DNA from: Deltaproteobacteria bacterium
Lineage (GTDB): Bacteria; Myxococcota_A; Polyangia; HGW-17; JAJRWW01
Direction of reading: 5' to 3'
DNA length: 42,570 nucleotides
NCBI GenBank assembly: GCA_029938605.1
Contig: JAOZUO010000063.1
Location: forward strand, 1-42,570
Shown here: one piece after another, positions 16,503-24,691 of the stretch
Position numbering within the stretch: position 1 is the first letter of the stretch
Layout: every line of letters starts with the position of its first letter
Position numbers and translations under genes: made by a program
Notes under the pieces: model-generated
Databases searched by the model: none
What the model was told of the DNA's origin: nothing
Seen by the model: the letters and a program-made list of their open reading frames with translations, nothing else

Positions 16503-17147
16503 TTAGGGCTCTACGCAGATGTCGGCGTTGCAGACCAGGGGGGTGGGGCAGGGCGTGGGGCCGGCGCAGCTCGGTCGTTCGCAGTAGTTGGTGGCGCTGC
16601 ACACGTAGGGCGCTGGGCAGGGGTCGGCGGTGGAGCAGCTGAGCAGTCCGCAGCGTCCCTGGCCGGTACACCACTTACCCAGGCTGCAATCGGTGTTGTC
16701 ATTACAGTCGCGGACGCAGGCTCCGACCCCGCCCATGCAGTCGGTGCCGGTCGGGCAGTCGCTGATGGTCCCACATCCGATGCAGATGCCCCCGGGGGCG
16801 GTGCGGTTGCAGGTGGCCATGGAACCCGGACAGTCGGCATCGGTGCGGCAGTCCACGGGGCCGAGCACAATGGTCCCGCCGGCGTCCGTGGCGGCGTCAG
16901 CGCCCGTGGTGGCGTCAGCGCCGGTGGCGGCGTCGGTGCCGGTGGCGGCGTCGGTGCCGGTGGCGGCGTCAGCGCCGGTGGCGGCGTCAGCGCCGGTGGC
17001 GGAGTCTACGCCTGTGGCGGAGTCTACGCCTGTGGCGGCATCTACGCCTGTGGCCGCGTCTATGCCCGTTCCGGTGTATTTGTCGTTACAAGCAGGGCTG
17101 CTCAGTAGCAGTACCATGCACCCAAGTAGCAGGATTCCGTATCGCAT
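16503..17147 (-). CDS. Cys-rich lipoprotein with hexapeptide repeat linker
   Basis: 214 aa. The signal MRYGILLLGCMVLLLSSPAC ends in a Ser-Pro-Ala-Cys lipobox. About ten hexapeptide repeats follow (GVDAAT/GADAAT variants), encoded by exact 18-bp DNA repeats, then a Cys-rich C-terminal domain (about 120 residues, CRTDADCPGSMATCNR, CIGCGTISDCPTGTDC, CVRDCNDNTDC) of the disulfide-rich type common in myxobacterial surface proteins. No enzymatic motif is visible. It resembles the 2553 and 15681 proteins in the plan of anchor, repeat linker and display domain. Confidence 0.83.
   Translation of the reverse strand: MRYGILLLGCMVLLLSSPACNDKYTGTGIDAATGVDAATGVDSATGVDSATGADAATGADAATGTDAATGTDAATGADATTGADAATDAGGTIVLGPVDCRTDADCPGSMATCNRTAPGGICIGCGTISDCPTGTDCMGGVGACVRDCNDNTDCSLGKWCTGQGRCGLLSCSTADPCPAPYVCSATNYCERPSCAGPTPCPTPLVCNADICVEP
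16888..17067. repeat. 18-bp tandem repeat, about 10 units, in lipoprotein gene
   Basis: Units of the form GTGGCGGCGTCAGCGCCG recur every 18 bp from 16888 to 17067 with small differences. They encode the GxDAAT linker on the minus strand. The in-frame period allows variation in copy number. Confidence 0.92.
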
Positions 17148-17153
17148 GGGCGC

Positions 17154-17181
17154 AGTGTAACCATTGGCGCTTATGCGTCAA
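17154..17181 (-). promoter_or_regulatory. Sigma-70-type promoter candidate for the Cys-rich lipoprotein
   Basis: The minus strand has TTGACG, a 16-bp spacer and TACACT. The -10 ends only 6 bases before the ATG at 17147, so the transcript would be leaderless or nearly so, which fits the absence of a Shine-Dalgarno sequence there. Confidence 0.4.
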
Positions 17182-17224
17182 CGGGTTTCCCGGCGGTGAT
17201 CCCGGACAAGGGTTGGGAACGAGT

Positions 17225-18208
17225 CTAGGGGTGGAGCTTTTCGTGGGCGGCCCAGAGCTTGCGCATGGGACCTTCAAGGCCTTCGTGGAGGGACTTGACC
17301 TGGTCTGCGGGCCAGGAGGAGGGGTCGCCGCGGAGGAAGGTGGTCAGGTCCTGCCGGTTGTCGAAGCGGCAGATGGGCAGGGTGAAGGTGCGGCCGTGGG
17401 CCTCGATCTGAATGGTGTCGGGCTCGGGGGACTGCGCGATGAGATACTCGATATCGTCGCAGCCATAGTCCCCGCGCATGACCTCTTCGGGGGCGCTGTG
17501 GGCCAGGATGCTGCCCGGATCGTTGGGATCCTCGCGCTCGACGTTCTTTCTGCGAGACTCCTCCGGTGTAACCCAGATGTACAGGACGGCGGCCTTTTCG
17601 AGCAGGGTCGCGGGGAGCTGGGCCAGGTTCCACTGGTAGCCGTGGGGAGGCGCGATGGGCATGTCCGCTCCCTCGGGGCCGCCCCGGGCGAACTCGATCA
17701 CCAGGGTCTTGTCGTCGATGGTGTCGGGGCGTGCTCCGAACAGCTCGTTCACCAAACGGTCCGTCTCGCCCTGCAGCGCCACGGCCAGGTCCTTCAGGAG
17801 GGCCGGGGTCATGGACTCAAAGGCCGTGGGTGCGCCCACGGCCTGTCGAGCGGCGTCCAATCGTGCCAGGAGCGTGGCGGGATCCTTCGAGGGCGCGGGC
17901 GCCTTCGGGTCCTTCATCACCGCGTAGTCGTCTCCCACCAGGTGCAGCAGGGTTCCCCAGTCCAGCGGGTGCAAAAAGCCGCTGTTGGGGCCCTTGAAGA
18001 ACACGCGGTCCTGGCCCTGTTCGGCCAAGGCGTCATCTACGCAGCGCATATAATGTACGTAGGGGAAGTCGTCCAGCTGGGTGGTGTCGGCCACGTGAAA
18101 CAACTCGAGCCGTTTCTCCAGTGGGAAGTTGAGCAAAAATCGGCGCGCCTCGGACTTGCCCGAGGCAGGCAGCGCCAGCAGTAAAAGAGTGTCAATGTGC
18201 TTGGGCAT
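17225..18208 (-). CDS. P-loop protein of unknown function
   Basis: 327 aa. The N-terminus LLLLALPASGKSEARRFL looks like the strand, P-loop and helix of a small-molecule kinase or NTPase, although the first Gly of the Walker A motif is missing (ALPASGKS). Other notable stretches are VHYMRCVDDALAEQG, GFLHPLDWGTLLHL, DDKTLVIEFARGG and AAVLYIWVTPEESRRKNVERE. The last resembles the way nucleotide or sugar kinases end their lid region. GGAGA lies before the ATG. It is divergent from the DUF4126 gene. I cannot assign a substrate. Confidence 0.75.
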   Translation of the reverse strand: MPKHIDTLLLLALPASGKSEARRFLLNFPLEKRLELFHVADTTQLDDFPYVHYMRCVDDALAEQGQDRVFFKGPNSGFLHPLDWGTLLHLVGDDYAVMKDPKAPAPSKDPATLLARLDAARQAVGAPTAFESMTPALLKDLAVALQGETDRLVNELFGARPDTIDDKTLVIEFARGGPEGADMPIAPPHGYQWNLAQLPATLLEKAAVLYIWVTPEESRRKNVEREDPNDPGSILAHSAPEEVMRGDYGCDDIEYLIAQSPEPDTIQIEAHGRTFTLPICRFDNRQDLTTFLRGDPSSWPADQVKSLHEGLEGPMRKLWAAHEKLHP

Positions 18209-18264
18209 GGCTTCTCCGTACGAGTTGGGAGGCCCATCCTGCCCGCCCGTAGCCGAGCCGTCAA

Positions 18265-18284
18265 CCCGGGAGATTTCCCGGGAG
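18265..18284. repeat. Repeated CCCGGGAGA elements upstream of P-loop gene
   Basis: CCCGGGAGATTTCCCGGGAG contains two copies of the palindrome CCCGGG spaced 12 bp apart and each followed by AGA or AG. It lies in the divergent gap between 18208 and 18441 and could be an operator; position is the only support. Confidence 0.3.
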
Positions 18285-18440
18285 ACTGTGGTGGTTGCCG
18301 GAGATCTTGCGGTTGGGGTGGGATCCGCGCACGATGGCTCTACGTGTCAAAGTGGAGGTTCCCTGTGAGCCCCCGGAATAGATCGGCCCGGAGCGCGGTT
18401 TGGTGTTAGGTGAGGTCGGAGGTTGAGCCCGGAGGTTGTC

Positions 18441-19079
18441 TTGGATCTCGTGGTCAGCATTTTGATTGGCGTGGGGTTGAGCGCTGCTTGTGGCTTTCGG
18501 GTGTTCATGCCCATGCTCGTCATGAGCATCGCGGCGATTTCCGGGGCCTACACTCCGGCTGAGGGGTTCGCCTGGGTGGGGACGTACCCTGCGTTGTTGG
18601 CCTTTGGCGTGGCCACCCTTGTGGAGATCGCGGGCTACTACCTGCCCTGGGTAGACAATCTGTTGGACACCATCGCTTTTCCGGCTTCGGTGATCGCCGG
18701 TACTGTTTGCATGGCCGCGGCCGCGGGGGACCTGCCCCCCCTGATGACCTGGTCGATGGCGTTCATCGTCGGCGGCGGCAGCGCCGTCACCATCCAGGGG
18801 ATTACCACCGTGATCCGAGGCGCCTCCACGGCCACCACCGGAGGGATCGCCAACCCGCTGGTTTCCACGGGGGAGACCGTCACGAGCACCGTGTTGGCGG
18901 TGCTTGCCATCGTGGTCCCGGTTCTGGCGTTCCTGATCGTGGTGGTGCTGGTGTTTTTTTCGGTGCGGGTGCTTTTGAGTTGGCGTCGCAAGCGCGCCGA
19001 GCGCAAGCGTGCCGAGCGCAAGCGCGCCCATGGGGACGCTAGGCGGCTTAGAGGCGGCGAGACTGCAGGGAGTCGATAG
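18441..19079 (+). CDS. DUF4126 family integral membrane protein
   Basis: 212 aa from TTG 18441, which has GGAGG at 5-base spacing; an upstream TTG at 18423 and a GTG at 18450 are alternatives. The family hallmark GLSAACGFRVFMPMLVMSIAA is intact, and about five transmembrane helices follow. The C-terminus is a basic tail made of repeated AERKR blocks. The role of the family is unknown. Its 3' end overlaps the convergent acetate-kinase fusion gene by 32 bp. Confidence 0.85.
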   Translation: MDLVVSILIGVGLSAACGFRVFMPMLVMSIAAISGAYTPAEGFAWVGTYPALLAFGVATLVEIAGYYLPWVDNLLDTIAFPASVIAGTVCMAAAAGDLPPLMTWSMAFIVGGGSAVTIQGITTVIRGASTATTGGIANPLVSTGETVTSTVLAVLAIVVPVLAFLIVVVLVFFSVRVLLSWRRKRAERKRAERKRAHGDARRLRGGETAGSR

Positions 19080-21381
19080 CGCCGGTGGCGTCGCGACCGA
19101 GCTCGGCGGCGTTGGCTTCGTCCGTGTCCACGTGCATCTCCAGCTTGTACTTGGGGCTGATGCGTACGAGGACGTCGCCGAAGATCAGGGAGCGTTCGCC
19201 CTCCACGCGCACGCGCACGATGTCCTTGTCCCGCACGGCCAGGCGCAAGGCGTCGGCGGGATGCACGTGGATGTGACGCATGGCGCAGATGACGCCCTCA
19301 TCGATGTCGATGGTGCCCTCGGACCCCTCGAGTACCAGCCCCGGAGAGCCGGCCAGGTCCCCGGAGGCCCGGATGGGGGCGTCGATACCCAGCTTGAACT
19401 CCTCGGTGCGGCTGATCTCCACCTGGGTCTGCTTGCGCGCCGGGCCCAGGATGCGTACCCGCTCTACGCGCCCCTTGGGGCCGATGAGGTTTACCCGCTC
19501 CTCGCAGGCGAACTGCCCGGGCTGGGCCAGGGGACTGCGCTCGGTCAGGGTGTGGCCCTTGCCAAAAAGCGCCTCCACATGATCGGGCTGTAGGTGTATG
19601 TGGTGGGCGGAGATGCCGATGGGGATGTGGACCTCGGCGGGGTTGACCGACTCGGTTACGTGCTGGTGGCGCAGCACGGACTCGGTGTCCCGGGCGATCA
19701 TTCCCTCCTCGTCGGTGGGAACCACCAGGATCCGCACCGGGGAGTCGGGGTCCGAGACGTCTTCGGCGGCGCCGGGGGCCACGGTCGCCTCCTGGTTCTT
19801 GGACTCGTCTACGATGAGGCCCATGTGGACCATCCCCTGGCAGGCGCGTGAGCGGATCCAGGCGGAGTGCTCGCCGATGCCTCCGGTGAACACCAGGGCG
19901 TCCAGCCCGCCCAGGGCAGCCATGTAGGAGCCGATGTACTTTTTGATGCGGTAGCAAAACACGCTGATGGCCAGTAGGGCTCGGGGGTGGCCCTCATCGG
20001 CAGCATCCACCAGCTCTCGCATGTCGTTGGAGAGACCCGACAACCCCTTGAGGCCGGACTCCTTGTTGAGCAGTCGGTCCACCTCGATGGTGGTCATGCC
20101 CAGGGAGTTGCAAAGGTGTAGTACCAGCCCCGGGTCCACGTCCCCCGACCGCGTGCCCATGACCAACCCCTCGAGCGGCGTGAGCCCCATGGTGGTGTCG
20201 ATGACCCGGCCGTGGTCAATGGCGGCGATGGAGGCGCCGTTGCCCAGGTGACAGGTGATCAGCTTGAGTTTTCTGTGTGACCGCTGCAGGTGCGCCGCCG
20301 CCTTCATGGAGACGTACTTGTGAGAGGTGCCGTGGAAGCCGTAGCGACGTATCTGGTGCTTCTCGTACAGCTCGTAGGGCAGCGCGTATAGGAAGGCGTG
20401 CTTGGGCATGGACTGGTGGAAGGCCGTGTCGAAGACCGCCACCTGGGGCACGTTGGGCAGCAGCTCGGCGCACAGCTCGATGCCCTTGAGGTTCACCGGG
20501 TTGTGCAGGGGAGCCAGGGCCCCGGCTTTTTTGATCTCGGTGATGACGTCATCGTCGATGAGCACCGAGGCGCTGTAGCGATCCCCGCCGTGCACCACCC
20601 GGTGGCCCACGCCGGTGACCTTGTCCAGGGCCGCCACGGCGCCGTGGTCGGGGTGCGTCAGGTCGTCGAGGACCAGTCGCAGGGCCGCCTCGTGGTCCGG
20701 AGCCGCCACGGTGGTCTTGGTGTCACCGTCGCTGCGCTCGGCGCGGTGTACGGCGTCGCCGCCGATGCGCTCCACCAGGCCGCGAAAGGCGGCCTCGGGC
20801 CGGCTGGAGTCCATGAAGTCGTACTTGAGGGAAGAGCTGCCCAGGTTCAGCACCAGGATGCGGGAGACAGACAGCATTGACGTAGGCCGAAACTCGCGCT
20901 TGGACCGCGCGTTCCGGCGGGCGGACTCAACCACGGCTTGTTCGTCCTCATTCTCCTCCCGTTTGGTGAGGCGCTCGGAGAGGGTTCGGGCCAGCTCGGT
21001 GAGTGCCTTCACGTTGGTGGGGATCTCCCGGGCCATGGACTCCTGAGGGATCAGCAGGCAGCGGCAGGCCTCGGCGGCCTTGACGTTGGCCGTGGTGGGC
21101 TCGCCCGTGAGCAGGCTCATCTCGCCGAAGTAGCTGCCGGCCACGAAGGTCGCCAGCTTCTGTTGGGTGTCGCCTTCGCCCGGAAAGACCTCCGCCGAAC
21201 CCGTCAATATGACGCCGAAGACCTCACCGGGACGGCCATAGCCGATGATGCGTTCACCGGGGCCGAACTCCTGGACCGTGCTGTACTGGATCAGGCGCTC
21301 CAGCGAATCGGCCCGGAACTTCTGAAACAGCGGAATCTCCATGAGGAGAGACTGGATTTCCTGCTTCTGTGTGTCGGTCAT
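19048..21381 (-). CDS. cNMP-binding-like / acetate kinase / PduL phosphotransacylase fusion
   Basis: 777 aa, three domains in one frame. Residues ~18-130 are a cNMP_binding/CRP-like beta-roll (FGPGERIIGYGRPGEVFGVI, FGEMSLLTGEPTTANVKA). The Arg normally found in the phosphate-binding cassette is replaced by Thr, so the ligand may not be cAMP or cGMP. A charged linker leads to a full acetate kinase (~169-574): LNLGSSSLKYDF, HRVVHGG (Arg261), YGFHGTSH (His350), MGTRSGDVDPG (Arg411), FTGGIGEH (Glu504). Residues ~582-759 are a PduL phosphotransacylase with its zinc-binding His clusters SAHHIHL and RHIHVHP. Together they would convert acetyl-CoA (or another acyl-CoA), phosphate and ADP to acid, CoA and ATP, or the reverse. 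The start is ATG 21381 with GGGGGA 5 bases upstream. Confidence 0.93.
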   Translation of the reverse strand: MTDTQKQEIQSLLMEIPLFQKFRADSLERLIQYSTVQEFGPGERIIGYGRPGEVFGVILTGSAEVFPGEGDTQQKLATFVAGSYFGEMSLLTGEPTTANVKAAEACRCLLIPQESMAREIPTNVKALTELARTLSERLTKREENEDEQAVVESARRNARSKREFRPTSMLSVSRILVLNLGSSSLKYDFMDSSRPEAAFRGLVERIGGDAVHRAERSDGDTKTTVAAPDHEAALRLVLDDLTHPDHGAVAALDKVTGVGHRVVHGGDRYSASVLIDDDVITEIKKAGALAPLHNPVNLKGIELCAELLPNVPQVAVFDTAFHQSMPKHAFLYALPYELYEKHQIRRYGFHGTSHKYVSMKAAAHLQRSHRKLKLITCHLGNGASIAAIDHGRVIDTTMGLTPLEGLVMGTRSGDVDPGLVLHLCNSLGMTTIEVDRLLNKESGLKGLSGLSNDMRELVDAADEGHPRALLAISVFCYRIKKYIGSYMAALGGLDALVFTGGIGEHSAWIRSRACQGMVHMGLIVDESKNQEATVAPGAAEDVSDPDSPVRILVVPTDEEGMIARDTESVLRHQHVTESVNPAEVHIPIGISAHHIHLQPDHVEALFGKGHTLTERSPLAQPGQFACEERVNLIGPKGRVERVRILGPARKQTQVEISRTEEFKLGIDAPIRASGDLAGSPGLVLEGSEGTIDIDEGVICAMRHIHVHPADALRLAVRDKDIVRVRVEGERSLIFGDVLVRISPKYKLEMHVDTDEANAAELGRDATGAIDSLQSRRL

Positions 21382-21453
21382 GGTTCCCCCAATTGTGTCA
21401 GCACACGATCCCCGTGTTGTTTTTCGCACTATTGTTGTGCTGCGAACCGCAGA

Positions 21454-21482
21454 ACTATCGGGCGTGTTGCGTGGTCTGTCAA
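21454..21482 (-). promoter_or_regulatory. Sigma-70 promoter candidate for the acetate kinase fusion gene
   Basis: The minus strand has a perfect TTGACA, a 17-bp spacer and GATAGT. The predicted start is about 65 nt upstream of ATG 21381. This suggests that the fusion gene is transcribed separately from the thioesterase upstream. Confidence 0.5.
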
Positions 21483-21484
21483 GC

Positions 21485-21501
21485 GCCAGGCAGCACCTGG
21501 C
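21485..21501 (-). terminator. Hairpin GCCAGG-N5-CCTGGC after the thioesterase gene
   Basis: It has a 6-bp perfect stem in the gap downstream of the 21526 gene and upstream of the fusion-gene promoter. No U-run follows, so it may be a weak terminator or only a transcript-end stabiliser. Confidence 0.3.
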
Positions 21502-21525
21502 ATCGCCTGACAGCGCCTGAGAGAA

Positions 21526-22026
21526 TCAGCTACACAGGGTCTCCATCTGGGCGAACAGCTTCACCATATCGTCTTTGAGGCCGTCGGAGAGGAGCGGGAG
21601 TCGGTGTGCGGGCAGATAGACCATCTGGGCCCGGGCGCGGGTCAGGACCTCGCCGCTGGCGTCCAGGATCTCCCCGGTGGCCACGCAGCCCTTCGCAAAG
21701 GGTTCGTCCGAGACTTTGCCCCGGGCCGTGAGCGGCACGCCTACGAGCGCCGGACGGCGGTAGACCACCTCCATGCGGCCGGTGACGAAGAAGACCCGTT
21801 TGAAGGCGATGACCGCCCAGGCCATGATCTCATCGAGCACGGTGGAGAGGCTACCGCCGTGGGCCATGTTCTGCCAGCCCTCGAGCTCCCTGGGGATCGT
21901 GATGTCAGAGCAGACCGCATCGCCCTGGCGATAGAAGGTCATGTTCAGGCCGTGGTGGTTTTCCGTGCCACAGCCGAAGCAGTAGTAGCCCTGCAGCTTC
22001 GGCAGGGGGATCCGGGGGGTGTCCAT
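21526..22026 (-). CDS. Hotdog-fold thioesterase, PaaI/4HBT type
   Basis: 166 aa. The N-terminal CFGCGTENHHGLNMTF and the active-site segment MAHGGSLSTVLDEIMAWAV mark the PaaI-like acyl-CoA thioesterase group, as does the strand pattern VVYRRPALVGVPLTARGKV. It should hydrolyse a small or medium acyl-CoA in the cytosol. It lies upstream of the acyl-phosphate/acetate fusion enzyme, which suggests a link to acyl-CoA turnover. It starts 70 bp after the DUF4388 gene, so it may belong to the same transcript. Confidence 0.9.
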   Translation of the reverse strand: MDTPRIPLPKLQGYYCFGCGTENHHGLNMTFYRQGDAVCSDITIPRELEGWQNMAHGGSLSTVLDEIMAWAVIAFKRVFFVTGRMEVVYRRPALVGVPLTARGKVSDEPFAKGCVATGEILDASGEVLTRARAQMVYLPAHRLPLLSDGLKDDMVKLFAQMETLCS

Positions 22027-22096
22027 GACAGGCTATTTGCATGACAGCGCCCGATTTGTCCAGCCCGGGTGGGCGTCGGGGAGCGTAGGTCGCTGG

Positions 22097-23728
22097 TTAG
22101 GCGGTGTGTTCGGGCGTCGCAGCCTTGGCTGCTGCCTTGGCTGGTGCCGGTGCTGATGCCGGTGCTGGTGTTGATGCACGGCGGCGGAGCAGGAGGTTTT
22201 CCAAGAGTTGACTTCCGTGCTCCACCAGGACTCCAAGGGGTTCGCCGGGAGGCAGCGGAGCGTCCCGGTCGCCGTTGTCGGCGTAGATGACGGCGAACAC
22301 CTTGTCCTGGACGACGAGGGGGATGAGGTAGGAGCTCGGACGCACCGGCGGGCCAATCTGCGAAAGTAGGGCCCCCAGGGTGGCGTCGTTTTCATCTGTC
22401 TGCCAGCGCAGGAGCCGTTTTTCGGCGAATAGCTTGTCGAGCACCTCGCTGGGACACAAGGGGAGCTGTAGCTTGGACACCGGCCGCCCCGGGGCGTCGC
22501 GCTGCTGGTCGGGGACCCCAAAGACTCCGAGTACCACCAGGGCCTGCTTGTGGGCCAGCAGCAGCACTGCGCGTTCCAGGTCGGCGGCAACGTAGCGCAG
22601 GACCTCCAGGGAGACCGTCACCGAGTGATGGCTCCGCCGTAGGTTCACGACGCTCTCGTAGAGCCGCTTATGCTCGGCGTCGGTCTTTTGTTGGATCCGA
22701 GCATCCACTGTGGCCGGATCGAGCCCGGCGGCGGCCGCGCGTTCGATCAACGTTCCCAGGGTTCCGAGGAACCGCCGGGTGACCGCCGCGCTGGAGGTGG
22801 GTTCCGGCCGCGGCACGTGAAAGGAGACCGTGTGGTCATCAATGAGCGGGTAGAGGCGGGGGTCGCTGTGGCAGCCAAAGGTCACGATGGCCGTCTCGGG
22901 ATGGGCCTGGTGCAGGGGCCCCATCTGCTGTTCGAAGGCGGCGGAGTCCTGGCTTTGGCTCGCCAGATGGTCCGTGTCCACCAGGAGGGTCAGCCCCTTC
23001 GTAGGCGCATTGCTCAGCAGTAGGGTGGCCTCCTCCAGGGAGGCCACTGGTCGCACCGACTGCCCGGGCCCGGTATGCTCGTCGGTGAGGCCGTGCTGCA
23101 CAATCAGGTCGTCGGTCAACAGCAGCGCCTGGATCGCCTGACCGCCGGATCCCGGTGCGCAGAGTTGCTCCAGGGATGCCTCTGTTTCGTGGTCCGGGTG
23201 GTCCCGGCGGCGGTGTCGAGCCTCATCGAGCACTCGGGTCGCTTCCAGCAGCAACTCCTGGGGAGAGATCTCCAGGTCCAAGGCGAGGTCCGAGGGAACC
23301 AGGCTGAGGTCGTCACCCACGGGGGGTGCGCAGAGGGTGAAGCTGAACTCCCCGGTGGTCCAGGCGGCGATGGAGTTGATGACCCGTTGGATGAACAGGT
23401 GGAGAGCCCGCTGGAGCTGCTCCCGGGTGACGGAGCCCGCATCCAGCAGCAGGCTGCCGATGGGCTTGCCCGCGCCTTCGGGCTGTTTCTGAAGCTGCAG
23501 GGCGTGGTGTAGGGAGTCGAAGTCCAGCTCCCCACGCTCGAGCAGGATGGAGGTCATGAAGGTGCGGTGGGGCTTGAGGCTGGCGGTGGCGATACGCCCG
23601 TCCACGAAGCCGATCTCAGCCTGATGACCCGGGCGGTCGATGCACAGGAGCCCGCTTTTCCCGGTGAGCCCCAGGATCTGGAGCACGTCGATGATGGTCA
23701 CGTCTTCGAGGTTGCCTTGGAGTCGCAT
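22097..23728 (-). CDS. DUF4388 (PATAN-like) signalling protein with GAF-like C-terminus
   Basis: 543 aa. The N-terminus is a clear DUF4388 domain (LQGNLEDVTIIDVLQILGLTGK, GLLCIDRPG, GFVDGRIATA) extending to about residue 150, with a helical GSLLLDAGSVTREQLQRALHL segment. The middle (about 215-310) resembles a receiver or Rossmann fold without a clear phospho-acceptor. The C-terminal part, about 400-520 (VLLLAHKQALVVLGVFG, YLIPLVVQDKVFAVIYADNG), is GAF-like. It ends in an Ala/Pro-rich tail (ASAPAPAKAAAKAA). The ATG is 2 bases after the stop of the GAF protein gene, so the two form an operon. It is probably a cytosolic signalling adaptor. Confidence 0.83.
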   Translation of the reverse strand: MRLQGNLEDVTIIDVLQILGLTGKSGLLCIDRPGHQAEIGFVDGRIATASLKPHRTFMTSILLERGELDFDSLHHALQLQKQPEGAGKPIGSLLLDAGSVTREQLQRALHLFIQRVINSIAAWTTGEFSFTLCAPPVGDDLSLVPSDLALDLEISPQELLLEATRVLDEARHRRRDHPDHETEASLEQLCAPGSGGQAIQALLLTDDLIVQHGLTDEHTGPGQSVRPVASLEEATLLLSNAPTKGLTLLVDTDHLASQSQDSAAFEQQMGPLHQAHPETAIVTFGCHSDPRLYPLIDDHTVSFHVPRPEPTSSAAVTRRFLGTLGTLIERAAAAGLDPATVDARIQQKTDAEHKRLYESVVNLRRSHHSVTVSLEVLRYVAADLERAVLLLAHKQALVVLGVFGVPDQQRDAPGRPVSKLQLPLCPSEVLDKLFAEKRLLRWQTDENDATLGALLSQIGPPVRPSSYLIPLVVQDKVFAVIYADNGDRDAPLPPGEPLGVLVEHGSQLLENLLLRRRASTPAPASAPAPAKAAAKAATPEHTA

Positions 23729-23730
23729 GG

Positions 23731-24558
23731 CTAACTCTGGTCCTTGAAGAGTCGGATCAGCCCCTCCAACGTGGCGGCCTTTCGCTCTGTGCGTGTATAG
23801 AGTTGGCTCGACATGAGCGCCGTGGCTGCGTGGGAGGCCAGCAGCTCGAAGAGCTCCAGGTCGAGCTCCTCGAAGCCATCCTTTTGCTGTAGGAGCTCGA
23901 AGATTACCAGGAGGCCCATGAGCTCGTTAGCCACCACCAGGGGCAGCACCGCGATGGGAAGATCCCCTTTGTGTGTGGCGTTGTTGGGGTCGAGAAACAG
24001 CTCGCCGGACCGCGCCACCTGGGACAGGAGGTTGTCGCCGAAGGGCACCACCACGAGCTCGTCCTCCTCCATACCCTCGTCGATGGACCGGATGAACTCC
24101 TGGGTATTCCCATCATAGAGATAGACGCCGAACTTCTCGGCGCCGATGAGGTTGATTACGATTTCGGCGATGTTTCGCAGCACCGTGTCGTGATCCAGGG
24201 TGGCGTGTAGCTGGGAGGAGGCGACGTAGAGGCTGATGAAGTTGGAGTTCTGGCGCTCGATCTCCACGAACTGCTCGGCGATTTCATCGTTGTCCGCGTG
24301 TACCAGGTCGAGCCGTTCCTTCAGGCTGGACAGCTCCTCGGCGAGGGAGTCCCGCTGGGCGGTCACCGAATGGACCTGGGTCTTGAGCCGTACCTGGGTC
24401 TCCTGGTGCCGGCGGGGCGCTTGGTCCAGCTCGTGCTCCAGATAGGCCACGCGCTCTCGAAGCAGGGAGTTCTCCTCTCGCATCTCTTCGGCGGCGCGCT
24501 TGCCGTCATCGAAGATCTGCTGCAGGTGCTGGCTCCAATCCTTGGCCGATGCGGACAT
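23731..24558 (-). CDS. Coiled-coil GAF-domain protein
   Basis: 275 aa from ATG 24558. The longer frame to 24594 would start inside a sigma-54-type promoter (24590-24605), whereas 24558 lies about 21 nt after the predicted transcription start. Residues ~15-115 form a heptad-rich coiled coil (EEMREENSLLRERVAYLEHEL, SLAEELSSLKERLDLVHADND). A GAF domain follows (~125-265: VLRNIAEIVINLIGAEKFGVYLYD, ELVVVPFGDNLLSQVARSGE, IAVLPLVVANELMGLLVIFEL). There is no catalytic output domain. It is the first gene of the GAF/DUF4388 operon and is divergent from the Ser/Thr kinase; I infer a ligand-sensing adaptor. Confidence 0.85.
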   Translation of the reverse strand: MSASAKDWSQHLQQIFDDGKRAAEEMREENSLLRERVAYLEHELDQAPRRHQETQVRLKTQVHSVTAQRDSLAEELSSLKERLDLVHADNDEIAEQFVEIERQNSNFISLYVASSQLHATLDHDTVLRNIAEIVINLIGAEKFGVYLYDGNTQEFIRSIDEGMEEDELVVVPFGDNLLSQVARSGELFLDPNNATHKGDLPIAVLPLVVANELMGLLVIFELLQQKDGFEELDLELFELLASHAATALMSSQLYTRTERKAATLEGLIRLFKDQS

Positions 24559-24589
24559 GTGATTCACAGCCCTTTCACGACTCAGTACC

Positions 24590-24605
24590 ATCAAGAAGCG
24601 TGCCA
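24590..24605 (-). promoter_or_regulatory. Sigma-54-type promoter, GAF/DUF4388 operon
   Basis: The minus strand reads TGGCACGCTTCTTGAT. The -24 heptamer is perfect and the -12 is TTGAT instead of TTGCT/A, with GG-N10-GA spacing. The predicted start is near 24579, 21 nt before ATG 24558. The departure at the usually invariant C lowers confidence, but the divergent promoter carries the same one. Confidence 0.5.
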
Positions 24606-24691
24606 GCCCGAGATCGGCTCTTTGAGGCCTTCGTTACTGGGATTTTGGTAAGGAGCGATCCGTTTTGGGACCTTTTCGGAGTCGCCGGAGC

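Noticed and set aside
16888-17067. CRISPR array or minisatellite of regulatory nature
   Set aside because: The 18-bp units are inside a reading frame and encode a regular hexapeptide linker.
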